From NCBI GenBank assembly GCA_020186115.1, contig WSYJ01000025.1, positions 62,001 through 126,000 of the forward strand: DNA of 64,000 bases, read 5' to 3'. A model generated the notes under the pieces. That model had not been told where the DNA came from. It searched no databases and worked only from the letters and a program-made list of their open reading frames with translations. Position 1 is the stretch's first letter; each line of letters begins with the position of its first letter. A program made the position numbers and the translations under genes. Shown one piece after another: positions 10,696 through 19,251 of the stretch. The DNA comes from Histomonas meleagridis. Its lineage: Eukaryota > Parabasalia > Tritrichomonadida > Dientamoebidae.

Positions 10696-13600
10696 TTAGT
10701 ATATTAAAGGATCTGGAACAGGATTTAATATGTTCAATATTAATGCAGTAATATCAAAATCAGTTCCATTCGAAGATAATATTGTTTGTGATGCTTTATT
10801 TGGCTTAAATATTGCATCTAATGAAGAACTATGAATTTTTTTGTTTTCAATAAATTCATGAAGAAATGTTTCAAATTCTTTTTTATCTTTCATATTTGAA
10901 ACTGTATTAATTTTATTCGTTTTATTTCGATAATGTGACATTTCTAATTTGTTAAAATGATTATTAACAGTGTTTAAAACATTTGTTCTTCCTGAATAAA
11001 CACCTTCTAATTTAGTATAATCTATTTCCAAAAGTTCTTTGAAATTATTTAGATTATTTAATTCAGGAATATCTTCTGGGAATTCAGCAAATGTAATTTC
11101 GGTATATTTCAAAGGTAATTTTTGATTTTCTTCACGTGTCATAACATTAGCAAAAATTTTTATTAATGAATTATTTATTTCTTCATTAAGTTCTGCATTA
11201 ATTGGAGCTATTTTTATGGATTTTATTTCATTTTCAAGATTATGCCAAATTTCTTCAATAAACTTTAAGTTATCACCTATAATTTGTTCAGATTTAATGA
11301 AAATAAATCCAAATGAATAATTAGGATTTGATGATAATTTTGCCCATACTTTTGTTCGAACAAGATTTTCATCTATACCATCAGTAAATGTGAAAAATGC
11401 TACATTTGGTCTTGTTTTAAGTATTGATTCAGGTATAGAATCAATAGCAAATTGTATTGAGTTAATTAAATTAGTTTTATATCTTTTAATTAATATACAA
11501 TCTAAAATTCTTTGTAAAACAATATATGAATGACTTTCATCAAATGATTTAATTACACATTTAAACTTTTCATCTGCAATTAAAGATACTGAATATGTAA
11601 TTTCTAATGAAGAAAGTGCACAAGTTAAAGCACAAATGATTAACATATTAAATATTTTATTTTCATCTGAAATGAATGAACTACAATCAACTAAAATACT
11701 TACACAAATGTTAGAATATGGAATTGATGAATCTGATGCAACTTTAACAAATGAAGAACTTAAATAATAACTTTGTTGAATAAGATCTTTTATAGTATAA
11801 TTATTTGATTTAGGAATTAATAATTCATTTCTTATATTATATCCATAAGATTTCGTAATTACATTATCTTCTTCATTTTTAATGTTTTTCATACGATTAA
11901 TAACTCGTACAATTGCATCAATTTCAGTAAATTGTGAAGCAATTCCATCAAATTTTTCTACTTCTACTTCACCTTTAATAGGATCATCATTATTAAAGGA
12001 ATAAAATACTTTTGGTTGATTTTCTGTATCATCATTTTCATTATTATCTTTTTCTTTATTTATTATATTTTGCATATCAGAAATAATTTTTTGATATTTA
12101 ATATTATCGAATTTTTGAATATTTTGTTGTTCATATACAATCGAACTATCATTTTCTTTTTTATTTTCTTGGAATTCGGGTAATTTATTATCATTTTGTA
12201 TTTTCATATCAGTCATATGTAACTCATTTGATTGATTAATTATATTTATTCTTTGATTGCATTCTTTAATATTTTCGTTTTTCCAATTTCCTTGAGCAAT
12301 GAAAATCGAATTCTTATGTGGCAAATAAATAAATTCTTTTGATATTTTATCAGAAGTACCAATAGTATTTTCAGGTAAATTAATTTTAGTAAAATCAACA
12401 CCTGCTTTACTTAATTTAGTTGCCATTAACTTAAAGGATTCATTAAATTGATTTATATATGGTGATATAAATGAATAATCATATAGTGGAAGATGTCGAT
12501 ATATTTGTGTTAATTTTGAAAAATATTCTTCAGCAGGTTTAAGTTGGAGTGAAGACATCTTTAAACTTCTAATATAAAATGGAAGAACTTTTGCGCCTTG
12601 AGTACATGATTGATAAAATTGAATTAATGAGGAAATTGTTTCATTTTCTATTTGTTGTGGTATTATAATTGTCGGCAATTCAAATCGAAGATCATTAGAA
12701 TCATCAATTGATGTATCTTGACTTATTATCATTGGCTTTACGATATCTCTTTCTTCGAAATTATCTTTTTTCTCAGGTTGTTTAAATTCACTAAGAAGAT
12801 AACATTTTGATCCTTCAGAAGGAATTTTTGTTAATGATTTTATAATTTGATTATAATTTCGTATTTTTATTATAGATATATTATGTTGCTTAGTGTTTTT
12901 AGCTTTTATAACATTTTCTTCAACGTGAAAATATTTTTCTTGAAGTAATTTCATTTTTTCTTTAATTTGTTCATTTGATGGAGCTTTATATAACATGAAA
13001 TCTCTTTTTGATAATATTTCATATCTTTCTTTAAAAATTTTATAAAATTTATATATATAATTACATGCATATACTTTTAAGATTAAATCTTTTTTCTGAA
13101 TTCCTTCTGGAATTGGAAACATATTTTGATTTTGTAGCATTTCTTGAAGTTCATTTGGTAATATTTTGATTAACTTATCTATACTAAACATTTTATTTCT
13201 AGTTTTCAAAATTAACATAAAGATGAAATTTAAAAAATCTCTTTTTCTTATTTGAACATTCTTCAAATCAGTGTATTTTTTAACAGCAAATTGTCTTTTT
13301 AACATTGTTAATATTTCAATTGCTTTTTCAATGCTTTCATTCTTTGGTTCTAATTCAACTAAATCAATTTCAGGATAAGTTGTAAAAGCAGGGAACCATT
13401 GACCTTTCTCATCATAACCAATTATTGGGAAATAATCATTTAACAATTCATTATATAATGGATTACTGTTTATTTTATATGATCCTTTTATACATCCATG
13501 AACATAAATAATTTCTCCATTTGAAATGGTAATATTATTTTCATCATAAGAAATCATTGGATTAGTGTAAGGTAAATAATCAAAAGGAGTAATTATATCT

Positions 13601-14889
13601 GTTAATATCATTTTTGTTGAATTTTGTTGATATAATAATTCAATATTTTCCCATTTTTCTTTAATATAATCATATGCTAACATTGGGAATTTTTGAATTA
13701 TTTCATTATTTAATATTTGATTTATAGGTCTCATTCCTTTTTTATTAGAGGATGTCCTCGTGTTGTATATATTTTTTGGTGCTTCAAGGAAATTAATTTT
13801 TATTTCTTTTATTATATTATTAGATTCAATTCTAAAATTGTATTTCATCTTGGAATTTTTTAACTCTTTAGAACATACATCAATTATAATCTCAAAATCA
13901 TATTTTCCTTTTATTTTTATTTTGGGAATATTATGTAATATAGTTCCATCAGGTAAAAATGAATCAAATGTGACTATTTGTTCTTTGATATGTGGATCAC
14001 ATGAAATGCTAAAGTACAATGTGAATCTTTTGACTTTCTCCGAATAATATAATGTAACCTCTTTCTCCGAAAAACTTTTCTTTGAAAAATCATAAATTTC
14101 AAATTTGAAATCAAATGGAATTAATATTAAATCCATATGAATAGAGATTTCTAAATTTGATGAAAACTTTAAATAAAAATTACAATGGAATCGAGATAAT
14201 TCAGATGCTGAAGGAAGTTTAATCGTTACTTGATCTTTATTTGGTTCTATTTGTGGTTTATCTGATGTATTACCATCAAGACTTTCGATACTTGTTTCAT
14301 AATTCATTTTTTCTTCGAGATAATAATTTTTGATTTTAAATGTAATTGTTGAACAAGTAAAAGCTTTTTGGCAACATAAATGATATTTTCCATCTTGATA
14401 AGATAAATCATATTCTTCACACTTAATAAGTAATGCTAATGGAACAAGATTAAAATTAAATTTACATGGAAGTATTAATTCATTATAAGTATGTGATGTA
14501 AAATGAATATTTGTTTGAATTTCAATTTCTGTTTTATCATTGTTTATAAGTGAAGGAAATGATACTGGAAGTTGTACAACTTCTCCTTGTTTAATATCAT
14601 GACGAGGAAAGAAAATATTTGAATATTCATTTTGATTAGTTTCAACATATATAGAAAATGGTTTATCAATAAATGAAATAAAATTAATAAAAATTTTTCC
14701 ATCATATAATGATGGTATTATTGGACCAATTGAACAATTAAGTGACTTAAAACAACATATAATTTTCTTCGAAGAAACACTTAAAATAGGAATAGAAAAG
14801 AAATTAGAATCAACAATATTTCTAAATGATGGAATACTTTGTTCTGATTTTAATGAAGGAAATGGAATTTTATAAGGAATAGAAAACAT
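10696..14889 (-). CDS. Large beta-rich protein with a VWA-like domain (middle piece of the broken giant gene)
   Basis: This is a 1397-codon open frame with a possible ATG at 14889. Residues 1-400 are rich in alternating hydrophobic strands, like stacked Ig-type domains. Residues 400-1000 are mixed helix with charged linkers rich in N, E and K. Residues about 1060-1215 form a VWA-like domain starting VSILVDCSSF, with the MIDAS third position changed to Phe, and ending FFTFTDGIDEN. The frame is also open upstream of the ATG to near 15.09 kb, where it meets the next piece by a frameshift. I know of no function. Confidence 0.55.
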   Translation of the reverse strand: MFSIPYKIPFPSLKSEQSIPSFRNIVDSNFFSIPILSVSSKKIICCFKSLNCSIGPIIPSLYDGKIFINFISFIDKPFSIYVETNQNEYSNIFFPRHDIKQGEVVQLPVSFPSLINNDKTEIEIQTNIHFTSHTYNELILPCKFNFNLVPLALLIKCEEYDLSYQDGKYHLCCQKAFTCSTITFKIKNYYLEEKMNYETSIESLDGNTSDKPQIEPNKDQVTIKLPSASELSRFHCNFYLKFSSNLEISIHMDLILIPFDFKFEIYDFSKKSFSEKEVTLYYSEKVKRFTLYFSISCDPHIKEQIVTFDSFLPDGTILHNIPKIKIKGKYDFEIIIDVCSKELKNSKMKYNFRIESNNIIKEIKINFLEAPKNIYNTRTSSNKKGMRPINQILNNEIIQKFPMLAYDYIKEKWENIELLYQQNSTKMILTDIITPFDYLPYTNPMISYDENNITISNGEIIYVHGCIKGSYKINSNPLYNELLNDYFPIIGYDEKGQWFPAFTTYPEIDLVELEPKNESIEKAIEILTMLKRQFAVKKYTDLKNVQIRKRDFLNFIFMLILKTRNKMFSIDKLIKILPNELQEMLQNQNMFPIPEGIQKKDLILKVYACNYIYKFYKIFKERYEILSKRDFMLYKAPSNEQIKEKMKLLQEKYFHVEENVIKAKNTKQHNISIIKIRNYNQIIKSLTKIPSEGSKCYLLSEFKQPEKKDNFEERDIVKPMIISQDTSIDDSNDLRFELPTIIIPQQIENETISSLIQFYQSCTQGAKVLPFYIRSLKMSSLQLKPAEEYFSKLTQIYRHLPLYDYSFISPYINQFNESFKLMATKLSKAGVDFTKINLPENTIGTSDKISKEFIYLPHKNSIFIAQGNWKNENIKECNQRINIINQSNELHMTDMKIQNDNKLPEFQENKKENDSSIVYEQQNIQKFDNIKYQKIISDMQNIINKEKDNNENDDTENQPKVFYSFNNDDPIKGEVEVEKFDGIASQFTEIDAIVRVINRMKNIKNEEDNVITKSYGYNIRNELLIPKSNNYTIKDLIQQSYYLSSSFVKVASDSSIPYSNICVSILVDCSSFISDENKIFNMLIICALTCALSSLEITYSVSLIADEKFKCVIKSFDESHSYIVLQRILDCILIKRYKTNLINSIQFAIDSIPESILKTRPNVAFFTFTDGIDENLVRTKVWAKLSSNPNYSFGFIFIKSEQIIGDNLKFIEEIWHNLENEIKSIKIAPINAELNEEINNSLIKIFANVMTREENQKLPLKYTEITFAEFPEDIPELNNLNNFKELLEIDYTKLEGVYSGRTNVLNTVNNHFNKLEMSHYRNKTNKINTVSNMKDKKEFETFLHEFIENKKIHSSSLDAIFKPNKASQTILSSNGTDFDITALILNILNPVPDPLIY

Positions 14890-15059
14890 ATTTGGTAATT
14901 TATTTTGATAAACATCATTCCAATATTTTTCAATATTATTGATAATATTTTTATTAAAATCATTAACATATAAAATTAATTGATTTAAAATTTGATGAAG
15001 AATGGAAACTTTATTTTGAGTTTCAGTATTACAAATAGAAGAATCTGAAAATTTTACAT

Positions 15060-15746
15060 TTAGATCATTTTTAAAAATATTTGTTGCACATTTAGATAAT
15101 ACTTTGGTATATCAAAAATGTGTATTTCCAATTTTTCTACATTTTCAAACGCGTCAAATAATTCTTCCATTAATATCATTTTTTGATTTAATTCGTTAAG
15201 AAGTTTTATAAATTCATTGTGTGTACATGAACCAAAAAAAAGTTGTGGAACACTTTTATAAACAAATTCAAGTGGAAAGAATTCCTCAAAATTAATATTT
15301 TCAGCTATTGGATAATAGCACTGAAGTGAAACAGGAATAAGATCAAATGAGCCATAAAAATTTGGTTTAGCTTTAGAAGGATTTTTATCGAATAATTTAT
15401 CACTTTGTTGACAACAATTTTTTATTTTGATCTTGGCTTTTTTAATATCTTCTAGATTAAAATCATCTAATCTTTCAAATATTTCCTGATATCTTGATAA
15501 TTTTTTCTTTAATTCTTCAATTTTTTTGTTCCTTTCATTTTGAAAATATTCTTTTTTTTCATCCATAACTTTATTTATAATTTCTTCCAATTCATTAATA
15601 AATTTAGGAAAAGCATTTTTCTGTTTTTCAAGGATATCTTTTAATTTAATTGTCTCTTCTTTATTTTTTGTTTCATTAAATTTATTTTTTGTGTTTAAGT
15701 TTATAATTTCTTGTTTAAAAGTATTTGGATCATTTATAAATTTCAA
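15060..15746 (-). pseudogene. Helical linker piece of the broken giant gene
   Basis: This open piece of 228 codons begins at a TTG. The original frame continues upstream as NSALNSQNDS. Residues 30-110 are strongly charged coiled-coil. Downstream, the sequence continues in another frame as NIFKNDLNVKFSDSS, so one base has been lost or gained near 15.07-15.11 kb. Confidence 0.45.
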
Positions 15747-15763
15747 ACTATCGTTTTGGGAAT

Positions 15764-16425
15764 TTAATGCAGAATTGATAATATTTTCATGAAATCATCA
15801 TTAAAAGTTATATTTACAATTTTATCAACAAACATTTGAATTCCATCAATTTTTTGCTGAGTTAAAACTTCATTTAATTTCATATTATCGTTAGATAATG
15901 AACGCCAAAACTCATGTAATAATCCTATATCTTGATCAATAAATTCAGGAGGTACTGTTGATAATAAAAGATTTATCCATTTAGTTCCAATTTTCTTTCT
16001 ACATCTCAATCTATCATTTATTTCTAAATATATAGACTTACATAATTTTTCATAAATTATTTCATTTGTTTTTGTTGATCTATTGAAATCTAAAGTAATT
16101 ATATTAATTGGTGAAATAAGTCTTAAAATAAAAATCCAAAGTGAGATTTTTTCTTTATAAAAAATAATTTGTTGAATTTGAGTTGAATAAAGTGTTTGAA
16201 GTTGTTGTGTACATTTTTGGTTTTTCTTATTCTTTTGCAAAATAAAGAAAATTGTTTTGCAATGATTTTAGATATATCATCTTCAGAAGGATTAAAAACA
16301 ATATGATAAATTGACGAAAATATAAGTGATGAAGGTAATCGATAACGATTTGAAAAACCATTTTGTGAATCAAAGATAGCTATAATATTCATTTTTCCTT
16401 TATCGATCGTAGTACCATTTGGCAA
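15764..16425 (-). pseudogene. AAA+-like piece of the broken giant gene, 5'-truncated
   Basis: Two overlapping open pieces (16123-16425 and 15764-16240) join by a frameshift near 16.23 kb in an A/T-rich run. The first reads DKGKMNIIAIFDSQNG, then RYRLPSSLIFSSIYH and NPSEDDISKIIAKQF. This resembles the sensor/lid part of dynein-, midasin- or RNF213-type AAA+ modules, where the strand I-I-A-x-F/x-N-P precedes a lid helix. No Walker A or B survives in the window. The assignment to AAA+ is tentative. Confidence 0.4.
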
Positions 16426-16517
16426 TAATACATTTTTTTGATTTGTATCAATATATTATTGTCAAACAAGAAAAAATACACTTTTTTGTAAAACAGGCCG
16501 TTTATTATTGTTTGGAA

Positions 16518-17477
16518 ATGAGAGGAAATGCAATAACTCCAGTTTCCTCTTTTTATATGAAAAAACAACAACGCAGAGATAAAATCAATAAACTACACAT
16601 TGAAATATCAGAACTACGAAATGAATTTTCTCAACTTTTAGATGTTGGAAAATTAATTCTTGATTACAACCAGACTACACTTAAAATGCAAAGATTAGAA
16701 GATCAAATTCTTTTCCTAAGTGATGCCGTTTCTTCATTAGAGAAACCTGGTTCATCTTTTCTTGATGCTTCAAATGATTCATTGTATTATTTTCTCCAAT
16801 CACAGATCTCCATTGCAAATGATCAAAACACAAAACTTGAAAAGCAAATTCATGACACAGATATGCAAAACTTTTTAGATAATGTTCAGATTTCTTTTGA
16901 TAATATATCATCAAATAGCGAGCTTAATTCTGAACAAGCAACTTCAATTTTAGACTCATATTTCGAAAAACTTAAAACTTTAAATCTTTCATATGAAGAT
17001 CGATATTTATCATCGACAGAAGAAAAAGTGCTTCATGAGCGTGAAGAGCACGAGCACGCCCAATATGCCGAATTTGCGCAAGCTATAGATGACGCCAATA
17101 ATGACATGAAGCAAATGTTCGAAGATATTAAATCGAATACCAAAAAAATAATTTTTGAAAAACAAGCATTGTTGGAGAGCGAGCGCATGTCCTCAGGTTC
17201 ATTTCTTAGCAAGATGGATCTACTCAAAAAAGCTTCCGATTTCCTTTCTGAGTCGAGTTCAAAATCGAGATTTAACGAAGCTGTTTTAAACTTCTTTAAG
17301 CTTCTTCAAAACCCATTTGCTACAGAAGAAGAAATCAAAGTAACATTAGAATCTGTTGTTACTATTGCGAGACTTGAAGCAAGTACAGAAGTTGATGTAC
17401 CTGAATACAGGTCTATACAAAAGACACTCCAACAACTGAAAGAAAAGCTCGAAGCCAATAAGCCGAATGTTAAATAA
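16518..17477 (+). CDS. Coiled-coil protein of unknown function
   Basis: The protein has 319 residues from the ATG at 16518. It is almost wholly helical and charged, with coiled-coil heptads at residues about 15-80 and 150-250, and it has no signal peptide, membrane segment or domain I recognise. The same frame is open upstream but lacks another ATG. CCGTTTA lies about 20 nt upstream; no clear TCA-type initiator is seen. The stop is followed by TAAA. Its 5' end abuts the truncated start of the broken minus-strand gene, so this gene or its promoter marks one edge of a rearrangement. Confidence 0.65.
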   Translation: MRGNAITPVSSFYMKKQQRRDKINKLHIEISELRNEFSQLLDVGKLILDYNQTTLKMQRLEDQILFLSDAVSSLEKPGSSFLDASNDSLYYFLQSQISIANDQNTKLEKQIHDTDMQNFLDNVQISFDNISSNSELNSEQATSILDSYFEKLKTLNLSYEDRYLSSTEEKVLHEREEHEHAQYAEFAQAIDDANNDMKQMFEDIKSNTKKIIFEKQALLESERMSSGSFLSKMDLLKKASDFLSESSSKSRFNEAVLNFFKLLQNPFATEEEIKVTLESVVTIARLEASTEVDVPEYRSIQKTLQQLKEKLEANKPNVK

Positions 17478-17654
17478 ACTGTACCATTCACAAAAGTAAA
17501 GTACACAAATTTCACTTTTCTCATAAAACCGCTGTTAGAAATTTGCGATACATTCAATTATCAGCCGATAAGTTTTGAAAAATCAAATCAAAATTGTGAA
17601 TTTCACCAGTGAATCCAAAGCATTTCTTCTTCTGCGCTGGATCCGAAGTTTAAT

Positions 17655-18905
17655 CTACTTTCTTTGATTGAGAACGTTCATAAACTTAGCAACGTTGTCC
17701 ATATTGAGCTGTACGAGCATTTCAGTATCGCCATCACCAGATGCGTGAACATTTGGATCATAACCGGGGCGAACTGATTGGTATGCATCAGCTGAGTTAG
17801 CCTTTGGCTGCTGGCGCTGAGCTTGTGCTCTCTGTTGTTCTGCTCTCCTTTGCTCTTCAGCTTTACGCCTTTGCTCTTCTGCTTTTCTTTGTTCCTCAGC
17901 TTTGCGTCTCTGCTCTTCTGCCTTACGTTGTTCTTCTGCTTTACGACGCTGCTCCTCAGCTTTTCTTTGCTCCTCGGCCTTGCGCCTTTGCTCTTCGGCC
18001 TTTCTTTGTTCTTCTGCTTTACGTCTTTGCTCTTCTGCCTTACGTTGTTCTTCTGCTTTACGGCGCTGCTCCTCAGCTTTTCTTTGTTCCTCGGCCTTGC
18101 GCCTTTGCTCTTCAGCTTTACGTTGTGCTTCTAATCTTTGCTGTTCTGCTTTGCGTTGCTCTTCTGCCTTACGCCTTTGCTCTTCTGCCTTACGTTGTTC
18201 TTCTGCTTTACGGCGCTGTTCCTCAGCTTTTCTTTGCTCCTCGGCTTTACGTTGTGCTTCTAATCTTTGCTGTTCTGCTTTGCGTTGCTCTTCTGCCTTA
18301 CGTCTTTGCTCTTCTGCCTTACGCCTTTGCTCTTCTGCCTTATGTTGTTCTTCTGCTTTACGCCTTTGCTCTTCTGCTTGTTTTTGAGCGTTTGTTGGTT
18401 CGACTTTTCTAAGCGCAGGATGACTTGGCGCTTGTGGCTGTGGTTTTGGAGGTGGTGCTGCTGGTGACTGTGGAACTTTACGGAGTTGTGGGAACGCTGG
18501 TCCTGAAGGCGCAGGTTGCTTTGGCGGTTCTCGAGTTTCTTGCTTGGGTCCTCCAGTCTTTCTTAATTGTACCATCTGACGTGGCTCTTCTTGTTTTTTC
18601 TCGTATTTTCGCTCGAGGTTGAGTGTTGGACCTCCTTTTTCTGCGTTTGCTCTTCTTTTTTCTAATCTTGCGGCAAGTGCTGCTTGGAACGGGTCTAATG
18701 CTTTAGGCTCAGGCGCACCGACGGGTTTTTCTGCTGGTGCGTCGACATGTTTAAGTTTCACTCCTCCGCTTGCGATATCTGATAATGACAAACCGCCTGA
18801 GGCAATTGTGGGAAGTTTGACTGGTTTAGATTTTGATGGTGGTGGAGGGGGAGGTGGTGGTGGAGGGGGAGGTGGAGGCGGTGGTGGAGGTGGTTCTTCG
18901 GACAT
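17655..18905 (-). CDS. Polyproline-WH2 actin-binding protein with EEQRRKA tandem repeats
   Basis: The protein has 416 residues. Residues 5-23 are an uninterrupted proline run, typical of profilin-binding formin/WASP/VASP-type proteins. A WH2-like actin-monomer motif (LSDIASGGVKLKHV) follows near residues 40-54, with a basic FQAALAARLEKRRAN segment after it. Residues about 170-370 are a tandem array of 7-residue EEQRRKA/EEQRKAE units, forming one long charged helix like those in caldesmon or ezrin. The C-terminus is non-repetitive and ends NVAKFMNVLNQRK. A role in actin assembly is likely from this architecture. An initiator TCATA lies 9 nt before the ATG. Codon use is GC-richer than that of its neighbours. 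Confidence 0.75.
   Translation of the reverse strand: MSEEPPPPPPPPPPPPPPPPPPPSKSKPVKLPTIASGGLSLSDIASGGVKLKHVDAPAEKPVGAPEPKALDPFQAALAARLEKRRANAEKGGPTLNLERKYEKKQEEPRQMVQLRKTGGPKQETREPPKQPAPSGPAFPQLRKVPQSPAAPPPKPQPQAPSHPALRKVEPTNAQKQAEEQRRKAEEQHKAEEQRRKAEEQRRKAEEQRKAEQQRLEAQRKAEEQRKAEEQRRKAEEQRKAEEQRRKAEEQRKAEQQRLEAQRKAEEQRRKAEEQRKAEEQRRKAEEQRKAEEQRRKAEEQRKAEEQRRKAEEQRKAEEQRRKAEEQRKAEEQRRKAEEQRKAEEQRRKAEEQRRAEQQRAQAQRQQPKANSADAYQSVRPGYDPNVHASGDGDTEMLVQLNMDNVAKFMNVLNQRK
17840..18390. repeat. Tandem repeats of 18-24 bp coding the EEQRRKA helix
   Basis: The units are variants of CTCTTCTGCCTTACGCCTTT and its shorter form CTTCTGCTTTACG on the plus strand. Larger blocks containing GTTGTGCTTCTAATCTTTGC occur twice (18121-18141 and 18250-18270), so a higher-order duplication of roughly 130 bp has taken place. 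Length polymorphism between strains is likely. Confidence 0.85.
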
Positions 18906-18909
18906 TTTC

Positions 18910-18916
18910 TATATGA
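18910..18916 (-). promoter_or_regulatory. Initiator (TCATATA) of the polyproline-WH2 gene
   Basis: On the minus strand TCATATA gives A+1 at 18914 and a 9-nt leader to the ATG at 18905. It matches TCA+1Y(T/A). Confidence 0.6.
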
Positions 18917-19251
18917 AATCATTTCAATGGCATCTTTTGAATTTACAGAAGGCGGCTTTTACAGTCGTAAATTCATTCAAATTGATCTATCGTTTTTTCA
19001 AGAAATTCTGGTTATAAAAAATTACTGTCCTTTAGATTTTGTCCTTGTTGAGCAATTACATTATGTTTTTCATCAATTCTAAAGTTTTATTTTCTTGACA
19101 ACTTTTTATTATTTTATTTATTTTTCGAACAATTATTCATATTTCTAATTACAAAAAATTATTTCTTATTACTGAACAATTTAACCATTTACACATTCAT
19201 ACAAAGTTGATTTAATATAATTTATTCATGATAAAAACAAAAATAAATATG

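Larger units (their letters stand above)
8149..16470 (-). pseudogene. Broken 3' part of a giant gene: AAA+-like piece plus three VWA-like domains
   Basis: About 8.3 kb of minus-strand sequence reads as one protein interrupted by two in-frame TAA codons (10696-10698 and 10165-10167) and by frame changes near 16.23, 15.78 and 15.09 kb. Across both TAA codons the frame and domain text continue without a gap. N- to C-terminal, it holds: an AAA+-like segment (MNIIAIFDSQNG, RLPSSLIFSSIYH); helical linkers; a long beta-rich region; a first VWA-like domain near 11.7-11.2 kb (MIDAS degenerate, DCSSF); a second near 10.65-10.2 kb (DSSIS, VITDG); and a third near 8.95-8.6 kb (DCSGS, IVTDGE). The sense start is missing: the frame closes at a TAA near 16.46 kb, next to an unrelated plus-strand gene. 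It may be a truncated pseudogene or a gene hit by assembly errors. The separate open pieces are listed below. Confidence 0.7.

Noticed and set aside
17804-18412. Long open frames on the plus strand opposite the EEQRRKA repeats
   Set aside because: They are antisense by-products of the repeat's codon bias (Leu/Phe/Val or Cys/Ser monotony) and have no promoter; the minus-strand gene explains the region.
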